Shown piece by piece: positions 1-11,755 of a stretch of 30,677 bases of DNA. Under the pieces are notes generated by a model. It saw nothing but the letters and a program-made list of their open reading frames with translations, made no database searches and was not told the DNA's origin. How positions within the stretch are numbered: the first letter of the stretch is position 1; every line of letters begins with the position of its first letter. The position numbers and the translations under genes are program-made. This DNA comes from Elysia marginata (taxonomy: Eukaryota > Mollusca > Gastropoda > Plakobranchidae): assembly GCA_019649035.1 (NCBI GenBank), contig BMAT01004849.1, positions 192,601 to 223,277 on the forward strand. The letters run 5' to 3'.

Positions 1-3000
1 CCCCCCCCCTCTCCTTTGTCTCTCTCGACCAGAAATCTGTATGATTACTCCCCGGAAAAAAATGGATTCTCGCTTCTCCATAAAGCGACCCTGATTTAGA
101 TTTTGCTGGTTTTTTTACCGTTCATTTTTTGTTTTATGTGTTATCCGCGCCGTGAGTGGATGCATGCCCTTGTTGGACATGAAACTGCTTTAAAATTTTG
201 GCTTTCCAGAACCGACTTAAAAGCATTATCAAATAGCCTATGATAGCTGATAAATCGTTAAAAAATTCTGCTCTCCTCCAATTTTGACTCCTATCTATCA
301 CACCACTCTTTCAAATTCTTCTTCCCAGTATAATAATTAAATGAAATCTAAAGAAGAGTCAAATAATGAGAAATGCCTTGTTGCTGAATGTTAGGACCTC
401 CACGGTTGACTAATATAAATTACAATATATATTGACAAGAAATGAGAACTGAGACCTTATATTGTTGTTACACGCATTGGGGTGGAATTGGGAGAAAACT
501 CACCTACTTAATTTTCTGACCGTAATTTTTTCGTTGTTGCATAGAGCCATTTTGTATATATTTGTGATCCAAACAATTGTAGCATCAAATTTCTGTTGAT
601 GTCCAAAATCATTTTTAATCTTGAAGATATATCCCATAGCTCAATTAGAAATGATGACATTTTGAAGATCCAGTATTTACGAGCACTTTTTAAAGATCCA
701 TTTGCAGTATAATACCTTAGGGGTTGAAATAACGGATGTTGTCTCATCCCCCCCCCCATCCTTTTAATTTTAAGCTTACTGGAAATCAATATTCTGAGGT
801 TGAAGCAGTCATAAAACTTTGAGTGATATTGGAACAAAGTATCAGTGTAGCAATGTTATTTAAACATAAGTCGTAAAGTAATTGCTCATCACTGAACAGA
901 TGAAAGAATGTGCACATTGGATGAGGGATGGAAAGAGAGGGCGAATTAACATTTCACAATAAGCGCCAAATAGACTACGTGTAAGATGAATGAACTTAAA
1001 TTTTTTTTGTTCTTACGAAACAATGCAATGGTTTTTTTCTTTCTGTCAGCTACCTTTACATGACACTTAATATATGCGACAACCAAGAATAAAACAACGA
1101 CTTTGAACTTTTCAAGGGAAAAGATCAAATCCTTTATAAATGTTAAGGTGGCAATGGATTAACAACCTCTACAACACAATGTCACTGTCCATGTCTTTAC
1201 TAGTTCTCACAACGTAACATTCAAGAATGCAGTATCGAATTTTCCCGCTGGCTGAGTCACGTACCAGGACGTGGAGAAAATTGTACGGCAATCATAACCA
1301 TTTAAGAGAAAACAAAAGCTGTTATTTTACAGCTAAAATCTTGGTATTAGTTCGGAGATCTTCAGCAGCCTTTATCTAACAATATGTAGTTAGTTAGAAT
1401 TCTCTCATCAGTTTTTCAATAAGAATATGAAGGCAGGAGTTTCAAATGTGGAGATGATATTCGAGATTAAAAAAAAACCATTTAGAAAACAAGTTATAAT
1501 AATGATATAACTTCTCTCAGCTTTTCACTAACTGCTAGTTAAATCACTCCACGTAAGTTTAATATTGTCTTTACCCTCTGAGTCAAGTAATACCTGCCAA
1601 GTCCTGATGAAAAGTATTTAAAAGTTTTCGAGAATTTCCGATTCTTAAATTCTGAACGGTTTGTTCACCAACTGAACATGTCTGTTCGTTAATACAAGCT
1701 CGGATTTTTAAAACAATATTTACAAAAATAAAGCAAACAGAGGTTATATTTTGTTTAGATGGTACAGGACTAATATTCTTTTTCCTAACATATTGTTGTC
1801 GATATCATCTAAGTGAGGCAACCAGGGTAAACCAGGGGCGCACAAGTTTGTCGTGATCTATTAGTTCTGGGCAAGACGTTCTCAGTACCAGGCCATCCAG
1901 CCAAAGTGTACAAAAATTTGGGCCTAAGTTTCATTTTGATCTATCTCTTCCGATTCTTGGTATGAGTTAGAACATTAGCTAGCTCAAAAATATTTTTGAG
2001 TAAAGGGTCGTCCTTTTCCACGCTATTGTTAAAAGTACAGGGTGAGAGGTATGTTCAGTTTTGGGTAACTGGCCTAGGTTTAGACCGTCTCGGTTCTAGG
2101 CGTTCACCATTCATTCTCTTATACCACCAACAAACCAGATTGTATTGTGTGTTATTTATTCTCAACGATTTGCTGGGTCTAACTTAGTAGAAGTGGCGCT
2201 CCGTTCCATGGAGAATTTTCTCGTGCTGACAATCACAAAGAGGTGTCTAAGGGCTTAATAGAATTTTAGAAATTATTGATTACGGGTTCTTGAAGTGTTA
2301 AGATTTTGACGTATGCCCGATTTTTCATTCGTTGCCTCCCGTATATAATTACAAGAAAAGGAGTTGATGATTTTCGTTTTTATTCACAAAATTCTAATTG
2401 AAACTAATAGTTTTGATGACGCTATCTTGCCAAAAAAGATCCAGAGCCACATAAAATGTCAATAAAATTTTGAGCTATAGACCAAACCGAGAAAAACAAC
2501 AGTACGTTTCTAAAATGCATAATTTGTGGATAGAAGAAGAATGCGTATTGTGAATTGCAGTTTTTCTTTAACTTTTGAACCTAAGAATGCCATTTTTCTT
2601 TCTTCTGAAACCATTAGGTACTTCTACGTTCAGCTCCTGTCTTCAGACCTACAGAAAAGGCAGAATGACACTAGTAATGCTAACGTTTTGAGATGTGCTC
2701 TCTTTGTTAGGATATGTTCTATGAAGTCTATTCCATCATTTTTCAGTACATCCACTTTTTCAGTAATCGTTTATGCTGGGCAAAACCAAGGCAAGATCAT
2801 CAGCTCAAATACTTTATCCTCCTATTTGTTCAGAGTTCATGACATAAATACGTTTACATAGTCATTGTTCTCAATTTTCTTTAAAAAAACATGAACAAAT
2901 AGAGCTTCAGGGTTCTTATCTTGATTTTTCTCCGATTTCGCAAGAATCGCCACCTACTGAGAAATCTACAGAGGGTGGGTGAACAGAAGTATTTGACCTG

Positions 3001-3127
3001 TACCACTCTCTGTCATAAAACAACCAGGACATTAATTTTGATCAATAGAGAGGCGAAAACCTGGCGGCTCGGAGAGGAATTTGTTGTTTCTTATTCTAAA
3101 ACATTATTATGAACACAAGAGTTGGCC
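1..3127. other. Gene-free AT-rich stretch
   Basis: I see no supportable gene here. Open frames up to about 110 codons occur (for example 2526-2861 plus and 508-837 minus), but they lack splice context, domain-like composition or recognisable motifs. The window opens with a run of nine C. Another C run lies near 749-757, where a G/C homopolymer interrupts otherwise AT-rich DNA. No tRNA, LINE or terminal-repeat signature was recognised. Confidence 0.6.
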
Positions 3128-3196
3128 GAGAAAAAAGGCTTCACAGAGCATCGAGATCGATCAGTCGATCTCGATTTGTGAAATTTCTTTTTTCAT
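3128..3196. repeat. Hairpin-forming inverted repeat
   Basis: ATCGAGATCGA (3150-3160) is separated by only TCAG (3161-3164) from its exact reverse complement (3165-3175). Pairing continues outward with a small bulge: TTCACA on the left against TGTGAA on the right, then an A-rich run against a T-rich run. The whole forms an imperfect stem of roughly 27-30 bp with a 4-nt loop. The sequence shows the symmetry directly. Its role is unknown. Candidates are a fold-back or MITE remnant, or a small structured RNA; the tiny loop argues against a normal microRNA precursor. Confidence 0.7.
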
Positions 3197-4337
3197 GTTG
3201 ATTAAAGTGACACGAAGGATCGTAGTTGCCATCAAAACGTCTCAAAGCTAAATGCTGTTACTAATCAAATGACTGGGCATTTCAATGACAAAACAAGAAA
3301 ATGCACTGGGTAAATCTTACAGCAATGCACATTAGATGTACTTATTTTTATTATTTTTACAATGTACAATAGTTTTAAGACAATGGAAATGTTTGTCTCT
3401 TGTAAGATAAATTAAGTAACACTCAGAATGGAGTAGCTGAAACAAGGATGAAAGGGTTGAAGGTGTAGCAGCCAGTAACAAACACTTGCATGGCTAGGTC
3501 ACCTACCTCGAAACTTGAGCTCACAAATATGTCAGTCTCGAAGACCGATGCACAATGTCATATATTGATTGTCATTCCCCAACAATATCTTTTAAAGTAG
3601 ATCAGTGATGTAAACTTTTGCAAAGCCTATGAGTTCCAGGTATTCTTGTTTCTTTATTGGCCAACTTGTTTGAAACGATGTAAAAAAATGTTGTGTTATT
3701 TCCCACAGTTCGATCAATGTTGAACAAAACTTAAATCCGTTCAACAAACTGTATTCCTCGTTGTTAATTTAATCAAGTTTTGAATCTTTGAATAGTTCAT
3801 CTTTAGTACATGTACCTCGATTACCATAAAAATTGAGAGCCTTAGTTCAATATGAATTAAGACTGGTTATACAATTATTTGTATTCTTAACAAAATTCCA
3901 ATGGAAAAACATTTTGTTTGCCTATAAAGTTTATTATTTGACTTTATTCAAATTTCTTAGTTTTTCAGTGAGCTCTTTTATCTGTTTAAAGTTGCACTAC
4001 AGAGACTGTATAAAAATATGAGCAATAATGAATTATTGTTTTTCAGCTGCTTTGCTCTTCTAAATACATACTGCTAAATATTAGATAAAACATTAAATCA
4101 ATGAAAATTATGTTATTAGGAATCCAACACGCTTGTAAATGAACTTTTAACAAAATCTCTTTTAGCATGACAGCACAGAATCTCGCCGCTTAATTTCATG
4201 AAAACCTTCCTATGTAGGACCACGTGAATCATGTTTGTAAAATTCTCTTTTGTCAGCTCAATTGAATAGAGTAAATGTCTATAATGTTCCTACTGTGATT
4301 CTCTTTCTTTTCTTTCAAATTTACGAGACATAGGCAG
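3197..4337. other. Gene-free AT-rich stretch
   Basis: No coding region, RNA gene or repeat is recognised. The longest plus-strand open frame (about 60 codons near 3833) starts at a non-ATG codon and translates to a Phe/Leu-rich, low-complexity peptide of the kind expected from AT-rich DNA. Confidence 0.6.
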
Positions 4338-4920
4338 ACAAGGTTAGAAGTAAGCTACAGCGCTTTCAGAACGGTGCTGCCAGGTTACCGTGGTGACGGA
4401 AAAAAGAGAGATTATATTACTTCTATGCTAAAGAGTTGCACTGAATTCCAGTAAAACTATGTATGTCCTACAAGGATGCAATTTTATATCATAAATGCAC
4501 CAATGGCAGAGCTCCTTCAAGTACAAGTGATTTGATCGAACTTCATGTATAATTTGGTTGCCTTCGATCCGTGCACAAAGCTCTAAGAAATAATACTTCA
4601 TTGATATTGTATTTCAACCCCTCTGCATCACCCTCTAGAATACTTTGCCTTTAGATCTACCATTGACATGATCTGAACGTGAGTTCAAAACTGGTTTAAA
4701 ACCGTATCCCATGAAATGTTATTTAACAATTGAACTTCCAACTCTGTACATAATGATAATTATGGTCCTTTAAGTTTATTTTTCTAATAGACCAACTGGC
4801 TGAATGTGTGCTTTGCATTTATGGTGTTATGTCGGCCAATGGCTGTGTCCGCCTAGAGCTATAGTAGTGTATTTAAGGATTGAGCGGACTATACATGATC
4901 TACATTATATTTATTTATGT
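4338..4920 (+). mobile_element. CR1/L2-like LINE, 3' end, decayed
   Basis: In one plus-strand frame the DNA encodes RSKLQRFQNGAARL (from 4346), a stop, then KELH-stop-IPVKL (from 4430), YKDAILYHKCTNGRAPS and SDLIELH, ending at TAA 4550-4552. This matches the region after the reverse-transcriptase core of CR1/L2/Jockey-type non-LTR elements, where the family pattern is KLQRVQNAAARL then ELHWLPV then YK then NGLAPSYLSDL. Here the W of HWLPV is a stop codon. A later NVSSKL stretch (about 4676) fits the family's FKSKLKT block. The stretch GCCTAGAGC...TTTAAGGATTGAGCGGACTATA near 4850-4895 resembles the usual 3' UTR end of these elements. The copy is 5'-truncated, carries stops and is not functional. 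The clade assignment is by motif memory only. Confidence 0.75.
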
Positions 4921-4984
4921 TATTAACGTTACTTTTATTATTAACAAATGTCCAGTTAATTGAAGCACTGAAAGAAGTAGGAAC

Positions 4985-5095
4985 GAAAAAACAACAACAA
5001 CAACAAAAAAAACGAACAAAAACATCAAGAAACAAAATAAACAAACAAACAAATAAACAACAACACAAACACAATAAAACAACATCCAGGCTTAA
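4985..5095. repeat. A/C-rich simple repeat
   Basis: Imperfect CAA, CAAA and AAACAAAC repeats occupy this segment, just downstream of the LINE 3' end. They could have grown from the element's tail. The Gln/Lys-rich and Phe/Cys-rich peptides read from the two strands are by-products of the repeat. Confidence 0.8.
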
Positions 5096-5100
5096 GACAA

Positions 5101-7539
5101 ACCATTTCGATTAGATTGCTGTTAGTGTGGCAACCAATTTAAAAAAAAAAAGATAACAGTTGTCAAACAAAAAGAAAAAAAAAACACCTGTCGGTGATTG
5201 ACGTATCTGATGTCAGCTATTTCTGGGGTTTCGTGGTATCGTATACATGTCTAGCTTTGTCAACCAGTGCGCACACAAAGACAAGTCTGTCTGAATACCA
5301 GGGCAAGGGAACTCCAGAGCGTGACTTGAGCCCAGAGCTAACATCCTGCAGCTCTATTATTGTGGTAGTCGTAATGGGATAAGTGCCAAAGATGTTAACG
5401 ACTCATTCAATACAGATGGCTATGTTTCTATTTTGATATGTAATAACATGAAGATCAAAGAATTCAATATTGCCCTGAAGATAACTTGCACTGGCAGGTT
5501 TTCAACTTTAAGAATTAATTATCTGAAACTTCTTTGCATTGATGTGCAAGACAGTCTCAGATAAAAATATCCAACAAATAAACAAACAACAATACCAAGT
5601 TCTGTAGACACGCTAAAATAAATGAGGCATTCTAGAAAAATGGAAATTTTATTAAAATTTTAGATATTTTTTTAACATAATCCGTAGCCAGTTTAAGATT
5701 AAATACAGCTTTTCCAAAACATATCTTCTCTTTTCTAAAAAGCAATAACTTCAAAACAAACACTGGTTATAATAATTATGATCTAAATGCAAAATTTAAA
5801 TATGCGATAGAATAATAAATGCGATTTGATGGGCGGTCTGATTCATAACTTACCAAAACTAGGCTACCTTTTACTTGGCCACTCATAGTATCATTGGTGC
5901 TGCCTGTGTTTATTCAAGTAAACAGATATCCACCAGTTAGAATGAATGCTTCACTGCCAAGTTTACAGGTTTAACAGACTGTTTCATCATCTCAAAACCA
6001 TCTGCTAACTTTTTGCGGCCAATACTGATTTACACCTCTTATTCTATTTTTCTCTTCCTATTTACTCCTTTTTTCATTCATAGTTATCTCTCTTTTCTAT
6101 TATATCCTTCATTACAACAATCTCTTGAAGAGTCTATGATGGCACTTTAAAAAAATGGCATATCTATTTAATTTTAAAGACCTCAACACAATTCTTTTTT
6201 TTCGCTTCAGGTTATCTAATTATGGAATGTTAATTCGCTTTGATAGTCTATGAAGATACTGTTATTATATGAAATTATAACTCATGAGTTCTATGGAAGA
6301 AATGCTTTCTAGACTACAATTGCTTTGATTTTACTGTTAACAGCAAATGGGCTATTTAAAAACATCTCCGTGAAAGACAAAGTCAATGTATGTACGATTA
6401 AAGTTAAGAAATCAACAATAAAGAAACCAATAATCGATATTTTGGACAAAGAAAATAGATAAACATAATTATTATGATGTATAAGCAATTTTTTACTAAG
6501 TTTTCGGGATGATCACATAAAACATATGGTTGTCTACATCCTATTAATTTTCTAGAACTTAATACGAGTATAGACTAAATCGTTTTTTTTAATGCTAATT
6601 CTACGAAAAAAAAATTGAAATTGCCACCTAGAATTCTCTCTCTTTGGACGCCTGTCACCAGCTGCTGTAGCTTTGCATGTAAAATCTTCTAAGTATTTAT
6701 ATGATGCCGAAATCGGAAATGGATTCATCATCAGCAATCAGTTATAAAAATAATGATGTTTTAACTTCTCTCTTTTTGTCATATAAGCCAAAAAGATAGC
6801 CTTTCCCTTCACACACAAACATACGCCCATTATTGTTTGGCAGGTCGTGTTCCAGCTTTGATCCACATTTTTTTGTGCGCCTAATAAAAGAATCAAACTT
6901 ACTCGAAAACGCGCAATTTTTACACATGGCCGTTTTTTATTATGATGCCTGTGTAAATATCTTGCTCATACTCGTTTTTTTTTTTTTAACATATCGAGAG
7001 TTACTTGTTTAAAATTGACATTCACCAAAGCTATCGGCATGGGTTTCCTATCTTAAGTAAGGTGCCTGATAAAAGTAAAAGACTAAACCTGCAGTGAGTA
7101 ACTGTATCAGAAAATAGACTGGGATCAGACAGGCTTGTTATCATAATTATTGGAAGACTTAAGCGATAGCATTGAACAAGTTAACCTATAATGGTTTCAT
7201 AGGTAGAAGAATTGGGAGTATATTTTTACAGTTTTTGCTTATACAATGACGGCTACAGCCAAGCAAAACTTTATTTTATTATTATACCTGATATTAAAAT
7301 CTTTAGTTTCAACAATTTCTACTTTGAACTAATTGCTGTCAATTTGTATCAATCAGTTTACCTATGTCATGTAACCTCTATTCGATGCAAACTTTACTTT
7401 CGAATAAAGCGACGATTCAATTTTTACCTCTGTCTTACAACTAACAAAACTGTTCGGGCTTCGAACAATCTGTCATCATTTTGTAAGCGACCCAATTTAC
7501 GGTGTGCTCATATAGCTGTCTGCTTTCTTTCCTCCACAG
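5101..7539. other. Gene-free stretch, mostly AT-rich
   Basis: No gene is recognised. A locally GC-richer patch at about 5195-5380 keeps a 62-codon frame open, but the frame starts at GTG and shows no motif. It may be an old repeat I do not recognise. From 5580 to 7200 the DNA is AT-rich with homopolymer runs. A textbook-looking pyrimidine tract plus acceptor (TTTCTTTCCTCCACAG) ends at 7539. The frames after it close within about 20 codons. Confidence 0.5.
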
Positions 7540-10475
7540 GCAGTACAGTGCAATTAGACAATGCATTACCTGGAAGTCTCAGCTGCAGACTTTGCTAACC
7601 TAAGACTAAGTTTCAAAAAGATTATAAACGCGATGGTGGGCTTAAATCAACTTACTTTGTAAATGAGCTTTATTTCAAATTCAAGACAAAAATGTAACAC
7701 ATGCCTAATTAGCGACGTGCTTGAAACATAAACATGAATTAAATGTAAATTTGCATACCAAATTAGTTATTTCAGAGTTGAATTAATGATTGAAAAGGAA
7801 AACACAATGGTACCGCTAAAGAAAGTTAAGAGCCTTAGGCTACACAATGATTTAAGATCTTAGATAATAGTTCTAATTTTATTGAGGCCACTACAAGACT
7901 TTCGCATTGGAGACTTTCGCTTTTTTAAAGTCCCAAGACCGGTATGATATTGGTTTTGATATTATGATCATAATTTTATGTGCGTCTTTAAAAAACAGGG
8001 TGAGAGGAAAATATATTGGTTGAAAGATTTTAAAGGTATGAAATCAGCATTGGAGAGAAGTTCGCTCGAAATGTTTGCCTTGACTCGAACCTTCGACTTA
8101 CAGTAGCTTTAGCACCCACCGAAGTTGGCAATTTAGAGAAACAAAGCTTACACCATTTCGTCACTACGGCCCTTTAAAATAAGTTTCATGACGAAGGTCT
8201 CTGCTTAGCCTCTTTAAGCGACTTCCTTACTTAAATAGGAAGATCCAAATCGTATCTAGTCGCTTTTGGGCTTCTACTTAATAGCACTAACTTTGAAAAT
8301 CTGACGTAAGAGACAACCATTGTTAATTCTATTTACAAAAATATCTGTCCGAAACAACGCCTGTTTACGTCAATGATCCCACAGTTAACGGGGGAAAAAC
8401 GGCGCGAGATTTTTTAGGTTCGCCTATAATTATAGCTTCAGTTGACGTCTGAACTCACACTTTAGCGCCTGGACAGATGGTTTGCATTTACAAAATGATA
8501 TATTATAATTCGACTAGAAACGTCACCAAAATTATGAGAAAGTAAATTAAATTCTCAGTTCATGGAAAAGAAACAGTAAATACGGAATGGAAGAAGAGGC
8601 ACCAGACTTATATATTACAAAAGTTACATCTTTAATGTGTATAGAAAATATTCTCCGCAATGGTGAAGGGTTGTAAAAGAAAAGAGAGATCTAAAAGAAA
8701 AACGAGTCAATCAAAATAATACCATTGTATTTTATGCCTTCAGTAAGCTTATGAGTAAGGAATATTCTGCGCAGCAATGGAGGATTTCCCAAATCGTATT
8801 ATACGAGACAACCCAGAGCTATAAAAAAATTAAGTTTTAGAGGCACCAGCTTCTAAAAAGTTACACAGACATATTTTTTAAAATTCTATTGAGGTATAGG
8901 AGAGCTCTTTTACGACATTTAAAATCTGAACCGGCATCAACATCTAGACATAAATTCGAATGGTGTATTCAACAAAACAAATTTTCATCGTGCATTCTAG
9001 AAGGGTGCGCTGGCAAAACAATTAAATTTACTAAGTTTCTTGATGCATCTTTTCTTGGAAATTCCCGCTCTAGGGTATCAAGGTGAGAGTTCGTTTACCA
9101 AAGTTGCCGTGTTTACAATAATACAAAATAGAACATAAAAGCTTACGCTTTGATTTGGAGAATTTGGGAACATTAAGTTAAGACAGAAGAATGGAGCCGT
9201 AATTCAACTTACACCATATACATGAAAATACGAAAAGTTATGTCTAAATCGTAAAGCTATGTCTAAATCTAGATATTATTTACATGTAATCTACACAGAG
9301 ATCTAAAACTACATGTAGATCTCAACCTCGGCAGTTCTAAGCTATCAAACTTTTGACGAATTTGGTAACACAACCTCATTCAGTTTTTTTCTTTCTTTTG
9401 GACTCTAAGGGTGAGTTTTGAGTACAGCCATAGCTATCCGTTGGTGTTATCATAGTCCGTTCTTGCCGTCCGTAGAAGGGTCAAGTTGGCTAGTCTTTAT
9501 AAAGCTAACAATCTTGTTTTTATACCTTTAGCCTTTTATATTCAGATGACGTGAAACCTGAAACAAAATCAAGCTTGACCGTCGCCAGGCCTTTAAAGTA
9601 AAAAAAAAAAGATGTATGTGATAAAAATCCACGATTTAAACTGTATTTAGAATTTTAGATATTAGTGCTCTTTAGCTATAAAATGGCTATACATTTTTGA
9701 ATCTTGTTCTTTTGTAACGAGTTTTTTAACACGACATTTACAGATTATTTGTATACCATTAAAATATAATACATTTACTGGTCGATTTTTTAAAAGCGTT
9801 CCAAACTGAAAGTGTTTGCCGACCTAGATAGGCATATGCCTTTAAAGCTAATGAATTGTGATCCAATACCAATCTTTAATTTTTCTCTTGAAAAAAAAAA
9901 GAAAACGAAAATGTTAAAATCAGCAGGTGCGGCTGCTCTCTCATCAAGGCTTTTACGAAGCTTCACTGTTATCTCTCGTGTCATGGCAAATCTTTAATGA
10001 GCAGATCATTACCTCCGAAAAGAGAAATGCTAATGGGTAGTGATACTTCGTAGTAACCCTTGCTACCTCATACAATGTCATTGAGGATTGCATGGCTTGG
10101 GGTGGAGAGGCTACTTATACATGCAAAGGGCGAAAGAAGAAAGGACTGAGCCTGCATGATTTTCACAACATTATTCAAAACAGTAGAAGATCATAACATC
10201 CTCCTGGATACGGTAGATGGCTCATGTTTTATGCTGTATTCTACGTATATACAATACACAGTTTTTTCTGCACTTCGATCCAAACCTTTGGACTCTCAAA
10301 ACACGCTTGGAAGACTAGCAAGGATATTTTGTACAATTGATTTGGTTTCACCTTTCAGCCTATACTCCATTGGGAAAAGGGACCATCGCAACATGCAGCC
10401 GCTGTATGGCAGCTAAAGACCAACGGATAATAAATGTGCAGAAACTATAAGTTTTATAAATAGAGAAATTCGTAA
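7540..10475. other. Gene-free stretch
   Basis: No gene is supported. A possible internal exon at 8894-9082 has an open frame ending at a good donor (ATCAAG then GTGAGAG), but it shows no recognisable protein motif and no partner exon. Around 9260-9325 there are AGATCT/ACATGTAG-type short palindromes (GAGATCT at 9298-9304 mirrored by AGATCTC at 9317-9323), a motif style repeated elsewhere in the window. An 86-codon ATG-started frame at 10156-10416 has no recognisable features. Confidence 0.5.
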
Positions 10476-10605
10476 CTGTTCTAGGTTGTAAGTTCAATTC
10501 TCAATCACGTGCCATTTCGTAATTGCCTTGGAAAAGTGATTTATCCAATTTTCCCTCAGTCTACCCACTTGAAAATGGGTACTGGTTATAGGCGATGTTT
10601 GAAAT
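10476..10605 (+). mobile_element. tRNA-derived SINE-like fragment
   Basis: AGGTTGTAAGTTCAATTCTC (from about 10482) resembles a degenerate RNA polymerase III B box with its preceding T-stem. It is followed by TTGCCTTGGAAAAGTGATTTA, CCTCAGTCTACCCA and AAAATGGGTACTGG. That order (B box, CCTTGGgcAAgGcACTT, CCTCAGTCCACCCAG, AATGGGTACC) is the body arrangement I know from widespread marine-invertebrate SINEs. No A box or clean tail is visible, so the copy is probably truncated and old. The family name is not assigned. Chance similarity is possible but three ordered blocks make it less likely. Confidence 0.5.
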
Positions 10606-10847
10606 TTGTGGAATGCTAGTAATTGAGCTCCTAACAAGCAGCCGTACTGTAATGCTCTTAAATACGAGTTGAATTTGCTGTGGTGTGTAATAACCTGCTG
10701 GTACAAAGGTCTAAAGTTTTAAGACTGCCTTCAAGTTTGACGGTGGAAAACTATAACCATCTTTCTTTCTTTCCTCGTTACACTTTACACGCCATATTGT
10801 TTTCAATTTAAGATAAAGAAAGAAGGCGACAGAAAAAGGGAGAGGTA

Positions 10848-10852
<5 letters not shown>

Positions 10853-10894
<42 letters not shown>
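10853..10894. repeat. (AG)21 microsatellite
   Basis: An uninterrupted AG dinucleotide run of 42 bases lies in purine-rich flanks (GAAAGAAGG, AAAAAGGGAGAGG). It gives a Ser-Leu repeat peptide on the minus strand, which is not a gene. Confidence 0.97.
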
Positions 10895-10897
<3 letters not shown>

Positions 10898-11384
10898 AAT
10901 ACAATTAAATCGATATATAAGTTGTTTTTTTTAAAATAAACTATGTGTGCGTAAACCGATTGAATAAGGTTCTGCGACAGGATTCTGCCGATTAATACAT
11001 GTTTTGAACTTCCTCACGGACAGCGATTAAAACAGCGCCACATTCTAGACGAGATTTAATTAAATCGTTAAGGCAAAGGTGAAAGTCACAAAACCCAGAA
11101 CAGGGCAATATCCACTGTTATATAAGCTAAAGAGATTTACTAGTTCACCAAACGTGTATATCAATTACATTCTTTCTTCTTTAACATGTGTGAGCATAAC
11201 TTTTTTTTACAAATAGTACTCACATTTAACAATAAATTTAAGATTATATAATGATCTATATTGATTAAAAGTTGAAAACTAGTAACTAAAAAAGCAACAA
11301 CTACCGTGAAAAATTATAACAATAATAGTATTAATATAAGAAAATAATATTGGCAATAATTACTACTAACAATACTACAAATAA

Positions 11385-11682
11385 TATTACTACTGCTGCT
11401 GCTGCTACCACCACCACCACCACCACCACCACTACTACTACTACTACTANNNNNNNNNNNNNNNNNNNNNNNNNNNNNNNNNNNNNNNNNNNNNNNNNNN
11501 NNNNNNNNNNNNNNNNNNNNNNNNNNNNNNNNNNNNNNNNNNNNNNNNNNNNNNNNNNNNNNNNNNNNNNNNNNNNNNNNNNNNNNNNNNNNNNNNNNNN
11601 NNNNNNNNNNNNNNNNNNNNNNNNNNNNNNNNNNNNNNNNNNNNNNNNNNNNNNNNNNNNNNNNNNNNNNNNNNNNNNNNNN

Positions 11683-11715
<33 letters not shown>

Positions 11716-11755
11716 GTAACAATAACAATATTAATAATAATAGTAATAGTTTTAA
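11385..11755. repeat. Trinucleotide microsatellite spanning a 233-N gap
   Basis: The left side runs ACTACTGCTGCTGCTGCT, then nine or more CCA units, then CTA units, up to the gap at 11450-11682. The right side resumes as pure ATA/AAT units (about 11683-11714) and decays into AAT/AGT/AAC variants to about 11755. The gap therefore lies inside a compound trinucleotide tract, and its true length is unknown. Poly-Thr, poly-Val and poly-Ile readings across it are artefacts. Confidence 0.95.

Noticed and set aside
2526..2861. 111-codon plus-strand open frame
   Set aside because: No motif, no ATG in good context and no flanking splice signals; a minus-strand reading also gave only broken fragments. 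Length alone is not enough in this DNA.
7212..7598. 128-codon plus-strand open frame
   Set aside because: It opens at a non-ATG codon, is rich in Phe/Tyr/Leu as expected from AT-rich DNA, and a strong splice acceptor sits inside it.
8040..8110. GGTTCGAGTC on the minus strand, resembling a tRNA B box
   Set aside because: No paired T-stem, acceptor stem or A box could be built around it.
8894..9082. Possible internal exon ending at ATCAAG/GTGAGAG
   Set aside because: Good donor but weak acceptor, no partner exons and no recognisable protein; kept only as a note.
10156..10416. 86-codon ATG-started plus-strand frame
   Set aside because: No motif, no membrane or signal segment, no splice context; consistent with chance.
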